A stretch of DNA of 64,000 nt from Sediminibacterium sp. C3 (GTDB taxonomy: Bacteria > Bacteroidota > Bacteroidia > Chitinophagales > Chitinophagaceae), in NCBI RefSeq assembly GCF_000508085.1, contig NZ_KI669560.1, positions 3,123,263 through 3,187,262 of the forward strand. Direction: 5' to 3'. Below the pieces are notes generated by a model that ran no database searches, was not told the DNA's origin, and saw nothing but the letters and a program-made list of their open reading frames with translations. The translations under genes and the position numbers were made by a program. Shown piece after piece: positions 1 to 8,343 of the stretch. Every line of letters starts with the position of its first letter. Positions within the stretch are counted from its first letter, which is position 1.

Positions 1-1
1 A

Positions 2-277
2 GAAATGATCACCACATATCTGGATGATTTTGTAGACCTTAAGTTATTAGATAAGGATGAAGTTAAAAACATGAGCAAAAATCAGGCTGCCATGGCTTTA
101 AAATCATTCTATGCAGAACAGAGCGTAAAAGGATTCGAGAAAGTATCCGAAGGAGGAAAAGGTACACTGATTTATATATTGGGCAAATTAACCACTTCAG
201 GAAAAAGCTTCAATATCACGGTTCAATTAAAACAAAAAGCGGGTAATTTTTATATTATTACCATGCGTATCAGTTAA
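2..277 (+). CDS. C-terminal part of a DUF4783-like small protein
   Basis: The reading frame is open to the left edge of the window, so the start lies outside; the first ATG (position 5) is probably internal. The visible 91 residues contain an AxKSFYAEQSVKGFEKVSEG segment followed by alternating beta-strand-like stretches ending in YIITMRIS. This matches my memory of the DUF4783 family, a Bacteroidota-specific small protein often encoded just before nadC; the family's function is unknown. The stop is 9 bases before nadC, so the two are probably co-transcribed. Family assignment is by recall of the pattern, not by a search. Confidence 0.7.
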   Translation, partial: EMITTYLDDFVDLKLLDKDEVKNMSKNQAAMALKSFYAEQSVKGFEKVSEGGKGTLIYILGKLTTSGKSFNITVQLKQKAGNFYIITMRIS

Positions 278-286
278 GCGACTTAC

Positions 287-1150
287 ATGAATTCATTTGA
301 TATTGCCTTAGCCAATTTAGTGGAACAAGCCATTAAAGAAGATGTTGGGAATGGGGATCATTCCACATTAAGCTGTATCCCCGAAGATTTAAAAGGGAAA
401 GCAGTACTGAAAATTAAAGAGGCAGGTATTCTGGCGGGTGTTTCTGTAGCTGAAAAGATTTTCAGGCAGCTGGAGCCAGGTTCAATCCTTACTGTGTTTA
501 AGCAGGATGGTGAACAGATGGTGGCTGGAGAAATTGCTTTTGAAATTGAAGCATCTGTTCATACCATTTTAAAAGGAGAAAGACTGGTATTGAATTGCAT
601 GCAAAGAATGAGCGGAATTGCTACGCTAACCAGACAGTACACCCACATTTTGGATGGCTATCATACCCGATTACTCGACACCAGAAAAACAACCCCGAAT
701 TTCCGATTGCTGGAAAAAGAGGCAGTGAGAATTGGGGGAGGAATCAATCACCGTTTTGGCCTATACGATATGATAATGCTGAAAGACAATCATATTGATT
801 TTTGTGGTGGAATTATAAAAGCTATTGAAAAAGCATATGCCTATTCACAATCGCTGGAGCAGCCACTTAAAATTGAAGTGGAAACCCGCAGTTTGGAAGA
901 TGTTATCGTAATATGCAATCAGGCTCTGGACAAAGTAGACCGCATCATGCTAGATAATTTTAACCCGGAACAAATAAAGGGTGCTCTTGACCTTATACGA
1001 GGTAGAGTTGAAACAGAAGCCAGCGGAGGTATTCATCTTAAAAATATTGTTGACTTCGCAAAAACAGGGGTAGACTTTGTAAGCGTAGGAGGGCTGATTC
1101 ATCAGGCAAGAAGTCTAGACCTTAGTTTAAAAGCCAGCTTCGCGAAATAA
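287..1150 (+). CDS. nadC: Nicotinate-nucleotide pyrophosphorylase (carboxylating)
   Basis: Quinolinate phosphoribosyltransferase, which converts quinolinate and PRPP to nicotinate mononucleotide, CO2 and PPi in de novo NAD synthesis. The 287-residue protein has the family's landmarks in order: EDVGNGDHST near the N-terminus, NCMQRMSGIAT, the active-site run DTRKTTP followed by EKEAVRIGGG, then MLKDNHI, IEVETRSLEDV, IMLDNF, EASGGI and VDFVSVGGL near the C-terminus. Length is normal for NadC. It follows the DUF4783-like gene by 9 bases. nadE, the last step of the same pathway, is elsewhere in the window (11392-13074). Confidence 0.97.
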   Translation: MNSFDIALANLVEQAIKEDVGNGDHSTLSCIPEDLKGKAVLKIKEAGILAGVSVAEKIFRQLEPGSILTVFKQDGEQMVAGEIAFEIEASVHTILKGERLVLNCMQRMSGIATLTRQYTHILDGYHTRLLDTRKTTPNFRLLEKEAVRIGGGINHRFGLYDMIMLKDNHIDFCGGIIKAIEKAYAYSQSLEQPLKIEVETRSLEDVIVICNQALDKVDRIMLDNFNPEQIKGALDLIRGRVETEASGGIHLKNIVDFAKTGVDFVSVGGLIHQARSLDLSLKASFAK

Positions 1151-1223
1151 ATAGGGGGATTCAAGAAATAAATATTTATCGGCTTTCTAAATTTTGTAAT
1201 TTACCGGCATCAGAAAATCCAGC

Positions 1224-3131
1224 ATGAAGCCAGCTCTCAGGAAGATATTACATCTTTTTTGTTTTGTCCTTTCTTCTTTTACGATTATGATAAGTCATGC
1301 GCAATCCTATTCAAAGGACAGCATTGACGCAATAATCAATAAAGAGACTGGCATAAGTGAAAAGGCGGCTTTATTGAATTACTACGCAGACTTGCTTGCC
1401 GACAAGAATACTGTACTGGCAACCAATTATGCCAATCAGGCATTGTTAATAAGCACACAACAAAAATTACATAAGGAAAAAGGGAAGGCCCTGAATAATC
1501 TTGCATGGATTAAATATCGAAAGGGAGATTTTACTTCGGCATTTGAACACAGTACTCAAGCCCTGAAATGGAATGAAGAAATGGGAAACTTGCCAGAGCT
1601 GGCTGCCTCCTATCGTTGTATGGCTTCTGTGTTCAATAGTCAGACCAATTTTAAAAAAGCAATTGAACTATTTAAAAAAGACCTGGAATTACATACCCGT
1701 CTCTCAGACAAAAAAAGCGTTGGAAGAGCCCTGAACAATATTGCCTTTTGTTTCTTCAAAGAGAAATTAATAGACAGTGCTCTTCACTATAATCAAATAG
1801 CATTGAATTTTAATCAGCAACTCAATGACGATTATCTCCTTGCTTTCTCCTATAGAAATATGGGGGACCTTTTTGAATTCAATGGAAAGAACGATAGCGC
1901 AAGATTGTATTATTCCAAAACCATTGAGAAGGCAGAAAAGGTTAATAGCATTCAATTACAACTAACAGCGAAATATAGAATTGGCAGAAATTTAAGTAGT
2001 GAGAAAAAATACAGAGAAGCAATCAAATACCTGGAAAAAGCACTGGCATTGGGTATTCAAATGGGAGCTAAGTCAGAAACATCGCTGATTTATAATTTAC
2101 TATCTCTTGCCTACGAGGGAAATGGACAATATAAAGATGCTTTTCTGGCTCAAAAAAAATACAGTGCCCTGAACGACTCGTTATACCAGGAAAAAAGCAG
2201 ATCCAAACTGGCTGAAATGCAGGCAAAGTTCGAGGCCGAAAAAAAACAATCAGAAATTAATCAACTGAAGAAAGAAAAGCAGCAGCAGGAAAAAGAAGGC
2301 CGGCAAAAGACTTTTCTGAATATTTCATTGATTGTTACTTCACTCATTTTTATCATAATGCTGGTAGTAATTTGGAGGAGAAATAAATTTAAAACAGTCA
2401 CCAATTTATTACTGAAACAACAGAAAGAAGAACTGGAAGAAACCTTATTATTAAAAGATAAAGTCTTCTCCATTGTTTCACACGACTTAAGGTCTCCCAT
2501 AGCCTCCCTGAACGCCGTATTACCTATGCTAGACCCGGATACACTAGATAAAGAAAGTTACCACGAATTAAAAGACAAGCTTTCGCAACAGGTACAAAAT
2601 CTGCATTATGTGCTAGACAATCTGTTGATCTGGTCAAGATCCAGAATGAAAGGCATTTCAGGCAATGAAAGCACACGCTTTGTGCTAAAAAATCAGGCAG
2701 ATATTTCCGTTAAACTCCTGAAAGCCTTAGCTCAGCAAAAAGAGATCAACATTATTAATCAGATTGACGGCAACCTGTTTTACTCGGCGGATTCTCAGCA
2801 TTTCGACATTATCATTAGAAATTTAATACTGAATGCCATCAAATTCACGCCGGAAAAAGGCATGATACAACTAAACAGCGAAGTGACAGACAGCCATATC
2901 CATATATCCGTTTCAGACAATGGTGTGGGCATGACACAGGAACAGGTAAATCGTCTTTTTCAATTAAAAACCCATTTTACCACCCCTGGAACACAAAAAG
3001 AAAAAGGGACCGGACTTGGACTTTTAATTTGTGCGGAATATGCCGCTGCCAATAACTGGAATATCCAGGTAAAAAGCGAACCAGGCAAAGGCAGTCAATT
3101 TTCCATTATTTTACCCAAAAAAGCAGCATGA
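1224..3131 (+). CDS. TPR-repeat sensor histidine kinase
   Basis: A 635-residue membrane sensor kinase. An N-terminal signal peptide ends near SHAQ, followed by about six tetratricopeptide repeats (roughly residues 50-320), a coiled-coil stretch rich in K/E/Q (335-365), one membrane segment near 366-386, then a HisKA dimerisation domain with H-box SIVSHDLRSP (phospho-acceptor H420). The ATPase domain has N-box NLILNAIKFTP, G1 DNGVGM and G2 GTGLGL. The TPRs would be periplasmic, a common Bacteroidota architecture; the signal sensed is unknown. No response regulator is adjacent. Its stop overlaps the start of the next gene by four bases (ATGA), implying translational coupling. Confidence 0.93.
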   Translation: MKPALRKILHLFCFVLSSFTIMISHAQSYSKDSIDAIINKETGISEKAALLNYYADLLADKNTVLATNYANQALLISTQQKLHKEKGKALNNLAWIKYRKGDFTSAFEHSTQALKWNEEMGNLPELAASYRCMASVFNSQTNFKKAIELFKKDLELHTRLSDKKSVGRALNNIAFCFFKEKLIDSALHYNQIALNFNQQLNDDYLLAFSYRNMGDLFEFNGKNDSARLYYSKTIEKAEKVNSIQLQLTAKYRIGRNLSSEKKYREAIKYLEKALALGIQMGAKSETSLIYNLLSLAYEGNGQYKDAFLAQKKYSALNDSLYQEKSRSKLAEMQAKFEAEKKQSEINQLKKEKQQQEKEGRQKTFLNISLIVTSLIFIIMLVVIWRRNKFKTVTNLLLKQQKEELEETLLLKDKVFSIVSHDLRSPIASLNAVLPMLDPDTLDKESYHELKDKLSQQVQNLHYVLDNLLIWSRSRMKGISGNESTRFVLKNQADISVKLLKALAQQKEINIINQIDGNLFYSADSQHFDIIIRNLILNAIKFTPEKGMIQLNSEVTDSHIHISVSDNGVGMTQEQVNRLFQLKTHFTTPGTQKEKGTGLGLLICAEYAAANNWNIQVKSEPGKGSQFSIILPKKAA

Positions 3132-3526
3132 GCAAGAAAAATACCGCAGACAGAGCTGGCTTCGTTTACAGCACCGATCCTAATTTTCAATTCAACAGAG
3201 AGGAAGAAAATCCTCTGGAAACCTTGCCCCCCGCCGATCAGCGACTATGGATTCAGCTAGACAAAAAACAAAGAGGGGGCAAAATAGTTACCCTGATAAC
3301 CGGTTTTACAGGTACCGAAGAAGACCTGGAAAAACTGTCTAAGCAACTGAAAAATTTTTGTGGAACGGGTGGGAGTGCAAAAGACGGAGAAGCCATTATC
3401 CAGGGAGATCAGCGCGACAAGGTCCTGGCTTGGTTACAGAAAAACGGATATTCAAAAACCAAAAAAAATAGACCCCTAATGAATTATTTTTTGTTAGGAA
3501 AAAATTCTAACTTACTGTCATTCTAA
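3128..3526 (+). CDS. SUI1/YciH-like translation factor
   Basis: A small protein of the eIF1/SUI1 (YciH) family: LDKKQRGGKIVTLITGF, then a GTGGSAKDGEAIIQGDQR core and a final helix ending KVLAWLQKNGYSKTKK. Bacterial YciH is associated with start-site fidelity; here the role is inferred from the family. The start overlaps the upstream kinase stop (ATGA). The last 20 or so residues after SKTKK look foreign to the family. They follow an A8 run (about 3461-3468), and one extra A would place a stop (TAG) immediately after SKTKKK, so the tail may be the product of a homopolymer length change. This is inference; the ORF is otherwise intact. Confidence 0.9.
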   Translation: MSKKNTADRAGFVYSTDPNFQFNREEENPLETLPPADQRLWIQLDKKQRGGKIVTLITGFTGTEEDLEKLSKQLKNFCGTGGSAKDGEAIIQGDQRDKVLAWLQKNGYSKTKKNRPLMNYFLLGKNSNLLSF

Positions 3527-3552
3527 AACTTTTCATTCAAACTAATACCATC

Positions 3553-4050
3553 ATGGCAAAAGCAAGTAAAAAGAAAGCTGCTAAAAAAGCAGCTCCTAAA
3601 AAAGCAGCCAAAAAAGTAGCCCCCAAAAAAGCAGCTAAGAAAGCCGCTCCTAAAAAGGCTGCAAAAAAGGCTGCTCCCAAAAAAACAGTTAAGAAAGTAG
3701 CTAAGAAAGTAGCACCTAAAAAAGCTGCAAAGAAAGCTGCTCCCAAAAAAGCTGCAAAAAAAGTAGCACCTAAAAAAGCCGCAAAGAAAGTTGCGCCTAA
3801 AAAAGCCGCCAAAAAAGCAGCCCCTAAAAAAGCTGTTAAGAAAGCTGCTCCCAAAAAAGCAGTAAAAAAAGCAGCACCTAAAAAAGCCGCTCCTGCTAAA
3901 AAACCAACCGCCAAGAAGCCAGTTAAAAAAGTAAGCACACCTGCTCCTGTAGCAGCTGCAACACCTGCTGCACCAGCACCTGCACCAGTAGCTACTGAAG
4001 CGCCAACCCTGTTTACTCCTGAAACACCAGGAACAGAAAACAACGGTTAA
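3553..4050 (+). CDS. Histone H1-like Ala/Lys/Pro repeat protein
   Basis: A 165-residue protein built from about a dozen degenerate copies of KKAAPKKAAKK (residues about 5-125), followed by an Ala/Pro/Thr-rich tail that ends acidic. It is extremely basic and low in complexity. It resembles the lysine-rich C-terminal tail of histone H1 and the chlamydial Hc1/Hc2-like proteins, which bind and condense DNA; that role is inferred from composition only. Codon choice varies between repeats (gct/gca/gcc, aaa/aag), so this is a maintained protein repeat and not a recent DNA tandem expansion. The opposite strand is also open, which is a by-product of the composition. A terminator follows at 4073. Confidence 0.9.
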   Translation: MAKASKKKAAKKAAPKKAAKKVAPKKAAKKAAPKKAAKKAAPKKTVKKVAKKVAPKKAAKKAAPKKAAKKVAPKKAAKKVAPKKAAKKAAPKKAVKKAAPKKAVKKAAPKKAAPAKKPTAKKPVKKVSTPAPVAAATPAAPAPAPVATEAPTLFTPETPGTENNG

Positions 4051-4072
4051 TTTTTAGCTGAAATATATACAC

Positions 4073-4109
4073 GACCCTGTTTTTATTCAATAAGAGCAGG
4101 GTCTTTTAT
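4073..4109 (+). terminator. Rho-independent terminator after the histone-like gene
   Basis: GACCCTG (4073-4079) pairs with CAGGGTC (4097-4103), followed by TTTTATTTTA. It lies 23 bases after the stop codon and before the metalloprotease gene. Confidence 0.8.
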
Positions 4110-4131
4110 TTTACTCTGTCTAAACACTAAA

Positions 4132-6549
4132 ATGAAAAAAAATGAAAAGATGGTTAACCATGCTAACCTGTTTGTTGGCAATCACTCTTCAGGCTCAGGT
4201 AATTTCCCCGATTACAGAAAAACAAAGTCCATGAAAAAAATGGATGGCTTTTTTCCATTCTGGTACGATGCAGCAAACGGCAAAATCTGGTTACTGGTAA
4301 ATAAAATCAATTCCGAATTTTTATACGTTAATAGTTTACCAGCAGGTTTGGGATCCAATGATATTGGACTCGACAGAGGACAATTAGGAGACTCCCGCAT
4401 TGTTTACTTTCATAAAGTAGGAAAAAAACTATTGCTGATACAGCCCAACTACAGTTACAGAGCTAGTTCTACCGATGTTCAGGAACAAAAAGCAGTTGCT
4501 GAATCATTTGCCTCTTCAACGCTGGCTTCCTTTTCCATTGAAGCTGAAGAGAATGGGACATACCTGGTAGACATGAGTGCATTCCTGTTAAGAGATGCAC
4601 ATGGTGTTGCAGATAAAATAAGAAGTATGCGTCAGGGGAGCTATACTTTTAACGAAGCCCGTTCTGCAGTGTTTATTAATAACACCAGAAATTTCCCGCT
4701 AAACTCTGAATTTGAGGCCATGATTAGTTTTGTTGGTGGATCAGATGCCGGAAGACTGGTTAGATCAGTCAGCCCATCTACTGAAGCCATCACCGTTAGG
4801 ATGCATCATTCTTTCGTTCAGCTTCCAGACAATCAGTATAAGCCCAGAAAATATGATATTAGAAGCGGCTACTTTGGAAAAACCTATTTCGACTATAGTA
4901 GTGATTTTACGGAACCCATTCAGCAAATGGTAATATCCAGACATCGTTTATTTAAAAAAGATCCCAATGCAAGTGTTAGTGAACCCGTTAACCCGATTGT
5001 ATATTATCTGGACAATGGCACACCCGAACCTATTCGATCTGCTTTATTAGATGGAGCAAAATGGTGGAATCAGGCATTTGAAGCAGCTGGATACAAAAAC
5101 GCTTTCATTGTTAAAATACTTCCAGATTCTGCAGACCCCATGGATATCCGATACAATATGATTAATTGGGTACATCGTTCTACCAGAGGATGGAGCTATG
5201 GTGCATCTGTTACGGATCCACGCACAGGTGAAATTATTAAAGGTCAGGTAACACTTGGCTCATTAAGAGTTAGACAGGATTATTTAATCTTTACCGGATT
5301 ACTTTCACCTTATGAAACAGGAAAAAAAGTTCCGGAAACCATGCGTCAGGCTGCATTGCAAAGACTAAGACAATTGTCGGCCCATGAAATTGGACATACA
5401 TTGGGGTTACAACACAACTATGCTTCCAGCGTTAATAACAGAGCTTCGGTAATGGACTATCCGCATCCTGCTGTTGTAATAAATAACAAAGGAGAAATTG
5501 ATTTTAGCAATGTATACACCAACGAAATTGGAGAATGGGATAAAAGGGCAATCCAATACGGGTACACCCATTTTGCAGAAGGTGTTGATGAAAAAAATGC
5601 ACTCAATGCTTTGCTAGAGGAAAATCAGCGTAAAGGATTATTGTTCATTGCAGATGCAGATGCCAGAGCAGCGGGTGGATTTCATCCCGATGCGCATTTA
5701 TGGGATAATAACACAGACCCAATAACAGAACTGGAAAATGTGTTGGCAGTGAGAAAAAAAGCATTGGAAAAATTCAGTGAGAACGCGATACGCCACAACG
5801 AGCCCATGAGCTTACTGGAAGATGTATTAGTACCGGTTTACAATTATCACCGCTATCAGTCAGAAGCGGTAAGCAAATTAATAGGCGGAATCAATTACAG
5901 TTATAATGTAAGAGGAGACAAACAAGTACAGCCTACCGTTATTCCAGCAGCTACTCAGTCAAAAGCATTGCAAGCAGTTCTGAAAAGCTTATCTCCGGAA
6001 GTGCTAACCATACCTAATAAGATTGTGCAAATAATTCCTCCCCGCCCTCCAATGTATTACGGTGTAGGTGAAACATTTCCTAAGAGGACAGGCATGAGCT
6101 TTGATCCATTGGCAGCAGCTGAAGCACTTGCCCATTTTCAATTGTCTTTCCTCTTTAATGCGGAACGAGCCAATCGGTTGGTGCAATTAAAAGCCATGAA
6201 TGGTACTCCGGGTTGGGATGACGTACTGGATGCAACTATCAATGCAATCTGGAAAGCCGCACCCGAAAAGGGTTTGGCCAGAGAAGTGCAAAAGCAAACC
6301 CAACAAATGGTACTGACCTGGTTGCTAGCCCTTAGCAAAAACGAGCAGGCCAACTATGCAGTACAGTCTATTTGTTTCAACAGGCTGGAAGCATTAAAAA
6401 AATATGCAGCTAGTCAAATGAACAACCCTGCCGACAAAGCACATTTCAGTTATGCCATAGAAAGAATTAACAATCCCAAGGATATTGCATTGCCGCAGCA
6501 CAAGGAAATTCCTCCGGGAGCTCCAATAGGATGCGAGTGGGGTCTTTAA
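4132..6549 (+). CDS. Secreted zinc metalloprotease (metzincin type), N-terminus frameshifted
   Basis: A large zinc-dependent protease of the DUF5117/DUF4953-like group common in Bacteroidota. The zinc site HEIGHTLGLQH (first His near residue 418) and the Met-turn SVMDYP are intact. The frame that starts at 4132 gives an N-terminus with no export signal. An ATG at 4142, one frame over, encodes a textbook signal peptide, MKRWLTMLTCLLAITLQAQ, then VISPITEKQSP before a TGA at 4232. The family-like MKKMDGFFPF resumes at 4231 in the 4132 frame. I infer that one base is missing between about 4217 and 4231, and that the true gene runs 4142-6549 with a frameshift. As it stands, export would fail unless this is a sequencing error. 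Confidence 0.88.
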   Translation: MKKNEKMVNHANLFVGNHSSGSGNFPDYRKTKSMKKMDGFFPFWYDAANGKIWLLVNKINSEFLYVNSLPAGLGSNDIGLDRGQLGDSRIVYFHKVGKKLLLIQPNYSYRASSTDVQEQKAVAESFASSTLASFSIEAEENGTYLVDMSAFLLRDAHGVADKIRSMRQGSYTFNEARSAVFINNTRNFPLNSEFEAMISFVGGSDAGRLVRSVSPSTEAITVRMHHSFVQLPDNQYKPRKYDIRSGYFGKTYFDYSSDFTEPIQQMVISRHRLFKKDPNASVSEPVNPIVYYLDNGTPEPIRSALLDGAKWWNQAFEAAGYKNAFIVKILPDSADPMDIRYNMINWVHRSTRGWSYGASVTDPRTGEIIKGQVTLGSLRVRQDYLIFTGLLSPYETGKKVPETMRQAALQRLRQLSAHEIGHTLGLQHNYASSVNNRASVMDYPHPAVVINNKGEIDFSNVYTNEIGEWDKRAIQYGYTHFAEGVDEKNALNALLEENQRKGLLFIADADARAAGGFHPDAHLWDNNTDPITELENVLAVRKKALEKFSENAIRHNEPMSLLEDVLVPVYNYHRYQSEAVSKLIGGINYSYNVRGDKQVQPTVIPAATQSKALQAVLKSLSPEVLTIPNKIVQIIPPRPPMYYGVGETFPKRTGMSFDPLAAAEALAHFQLSFLFNAERANRLVQLKAMNGTPGWDDVLDATINAIWKAAPEKGLAREVQKQTQQMVLTWLLALSKNEQANYAVQSICFNRLEALKKYAASQMNNPADKAHFSYAIERINNPKDIALPQHKEIPPGAPIGCEWGL

Positions 6550-6554
6550 AACAT

Positions 6555-6585
6555 AAAGAGGCTGTCTTTATCGGACAGCCTCTTT
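6555..6585. terminator. Bidirectional terminator between convergent genes
   Basis: A perfect 12-bp stem, AAAGAGGCTGTC (6555-6566) with GACAGCCTCTTT (6574-6585), has a 7-base loop and A/T tracts on both sides. It sits between the stop of the metalloprotease (+) and that of the E2 gene (-), so it can serve both. Confidence 0.9.
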
Positions 6586-6623
6586 CATTTATTTCAAAAG
6601 CTATAAGCCTTAGATGCTATTGA

Positions 6624-8291
6624 TTATACCAACATTCTAACTGGCTCTTCCAGCAACTGCTTCAAGGTCTGTAAGAATGCGGCACCTGTTGCTCCGTCTA
6701 CTACTCTGTGGTCACAGCTTAATGTAAGCTTCATGATATTACCAGGAACAACCTGACCGTTCTTCACAACAGGCTCCTGAGAAATACCGCCCACTGCTAG
6801 TATGCAGGCATCAGGAGGATTAATGATAGCTGTAAACTGATCAATGCCAAACATACCCAGATTAGAAATAGTAAACGTGCTGCCCTCCCAGTCTGATGGC
6901 TGTAATTTTTTGTCCTTGGCTCTCTGAGCAAAGTCTTTTACTTCCGCACCAATCTGCGATAAAGACTTACTGTCTGCAAAACGTACAACAGGTACAAGCA
7001 AACCTTCATCTACTGCTACGGCCACTCCAATATTAATATGATCATTATAGCGGATGAAATCACCCATCCAGCTGCTATTGATTTTTGGATGCTTTTTTAA
7101 AGCCATGGCAGTAGCTTTTACTACCAGGTCATTAAAGCTCACTTTTACAGAAGCCACTTCATTGATTTTGGTTCTAGCCGCAATAGCTGCATCCATATCA
7201 ATTTGCATGGTTAAATAGAAATGAGGCGCAGTAAACAAACTTTCACTCAACCGCTTAGCAATTACTTTGCGCATCTGAGAAACAGGAACATCCGTAAAGC
7301 TCACTTGACCAACAACTGCATTGTTGATTGCAGGCGCTGCAGATTTTGCAGCAGGTGCAGATGCAGCAACAGCAGTAGCAGGCGTATACTGATCAATATC
7401 TATTTTAGTAATTCTGCCATTGTCGCCTGAACCTTTTACATACTTAAGATCAATTCCTTTCTCAGCTGCGATTCTTCTGGCTAATGGAGAAGCAAATATT
7501 CTACCTGTATTCACCACTTCTGGTTCGGAAACCGAAGCGGAAGTAGCGGCAGATGTGGCCGCGGCTGTACTTGTGGCAGCCGGTGCCGGTGCAGCAACTG
7601 GCGCTGAAACGGAAGCAGCAGAACCTGATCCTGCTTTTACAGCCGCTACAATACCAGCAACATCCAATCCCTCCTTACCTATTATACAGAGCAAATCGTT
7701 CACTAAAATCTTTTCGCCTGGCTGAGCACCCTGGTATAATAAAACACCATCCTTGTAGCTCTCCAATTCCATGGTGGCTTTATCGGTTTCAATTTCAGCT
7801 AAAACTTCGCCTTTCTTAACCACTTCACCCACCGCTTTTTGCCAGGAAGCAATTACTCCTTCCGTCATAGTATCACTTAAGCGAGGCATTAAAACCACTT
7901 CTTCCATTGCAGAAACATCAATTGCTGAAGTTGTGCTGGCAGTTGGCTCGGGGATGGAAGCTGTAGCAGGAGCAGCCGTCTCAACGGTGGCAGCAGGTGC
8001 CGGAGCAGCAGAGTTTCCACCGTGAATCTTTAATAAATCACTGATATCTTCCCCTGGCTTGCCAAAAATGGCCAGCAAATCGTTTACCTGTAGCTTTCCG
8101 CCATTGGGAGTTCCTATATGCAATAAGACCCCGTCCTGATAGCTTTCCAGCTCCATGGTTGCCTTATCTGTCTCAATTTCTGCAAGAAGATCCCCTTTCT
8201 TAACTGTGTCTCCTACGTTTTTATGCCATGCGGCAATCACCCCTTCTGTCATGGTATCACTCAATCGGGGCATTAATATCACTTCAGCCAT
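6624..8291 (-). CDS. Pyruvate dehydrogenase E2 (dihydrolipoamide acetyltransferase)
   Basis: The acyltransferase core of a 2-oxoacid dehydrogenase complex, most likely pyruvate dehydrogenase. Two lipoyl domains are present, each with ETDKATMELES; the lipoylated lysines are about K43 and K171. Ala/Pro/Thr-rich linkers separate them from an E3-binding domain (FASPLARRIAAEKGIDL) and the catalytic domain, with the active-site motif DHRVVDG near the C-terminus. At 555 residues it has the normal size for a two-lipoyl E2. E1 is not adjacent. icd lies 52 bases upstream on the same strand, so the pair may be one transcript feeding acetyl-CoA entry and the TCA cycle. Confidence 0.95.
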   Translation of the reverse strand: MAEVILMPRLSDTMTEGVIAAWHKNVGDTVKKGDLLAEIETDKATMELESYQDGVLLHIGTPNGGKLQVNDLLAIFGKPGEDISDLLKIHGGNSAAPAPAATVETAAPATASIPEPTASTTSAIDVSAMEEVVLMPRLSDTMTEGVIASWQKAVGEVVKKGEVLAEIETDKATMELESYKDGVLLYQGAQPGEKILVNDLLCIIGKEGLDVAGIVAAVKAGSGSAASVSAPVAAPAPAATSTAAATSAATSASVSEPEVVNTGRIFASPLARRIAAEKGIDLKYVKGSGDNGRITKIDIDQYTPATAVAASAPAAKSAAPAINNAVVGQVSFTDVPVSQMRKVIAKRLSESLFTAPHFYLTMQIDMDAAIAARTKINEVASVKVSFNDLVVKATAMALKKHPKINSSWMGDFIRYNDHINIGVAVAVDEGLLVPVVRFADSKSLSQIGAEVKDFAQRAKDKKLQPSDWEGSTFTISNLGMFGIDQFTAIINPPDACILAVGGISQEPVVKNGQVVPGNIMKLTLSCDHRVVDGATGAAFLQTLKQLLEEPVRMLV

Positions 8292-8343
8292 TGTTCGTAT
8301 CTGCTTTAAATGAGCCGTGAAATTACGTTAAAAATCAACTCAA

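Noticed and set aside
3553..3900. Short periodic DNA repeats, considered as a CRISPR or satellite array
   Set aside because: The period follows the KKAAPKKAAKK protein repeat, with variable codons and no spacers.
3537..4043. Long open frame on the minus strand rich in Phe/Leu/Gly/Ala
   Set aside because: It is the complement of the Ala/Lys/Pro repeat gene; the openness follows from the lysine and alanine codons of the real gene.
7221..8025. Several plus-strand open frames over the E2 gene
   Set aside because: They are antisense to the Ala/Pro-rich linkers and lipoyl domains, with no start context or family resemblance.
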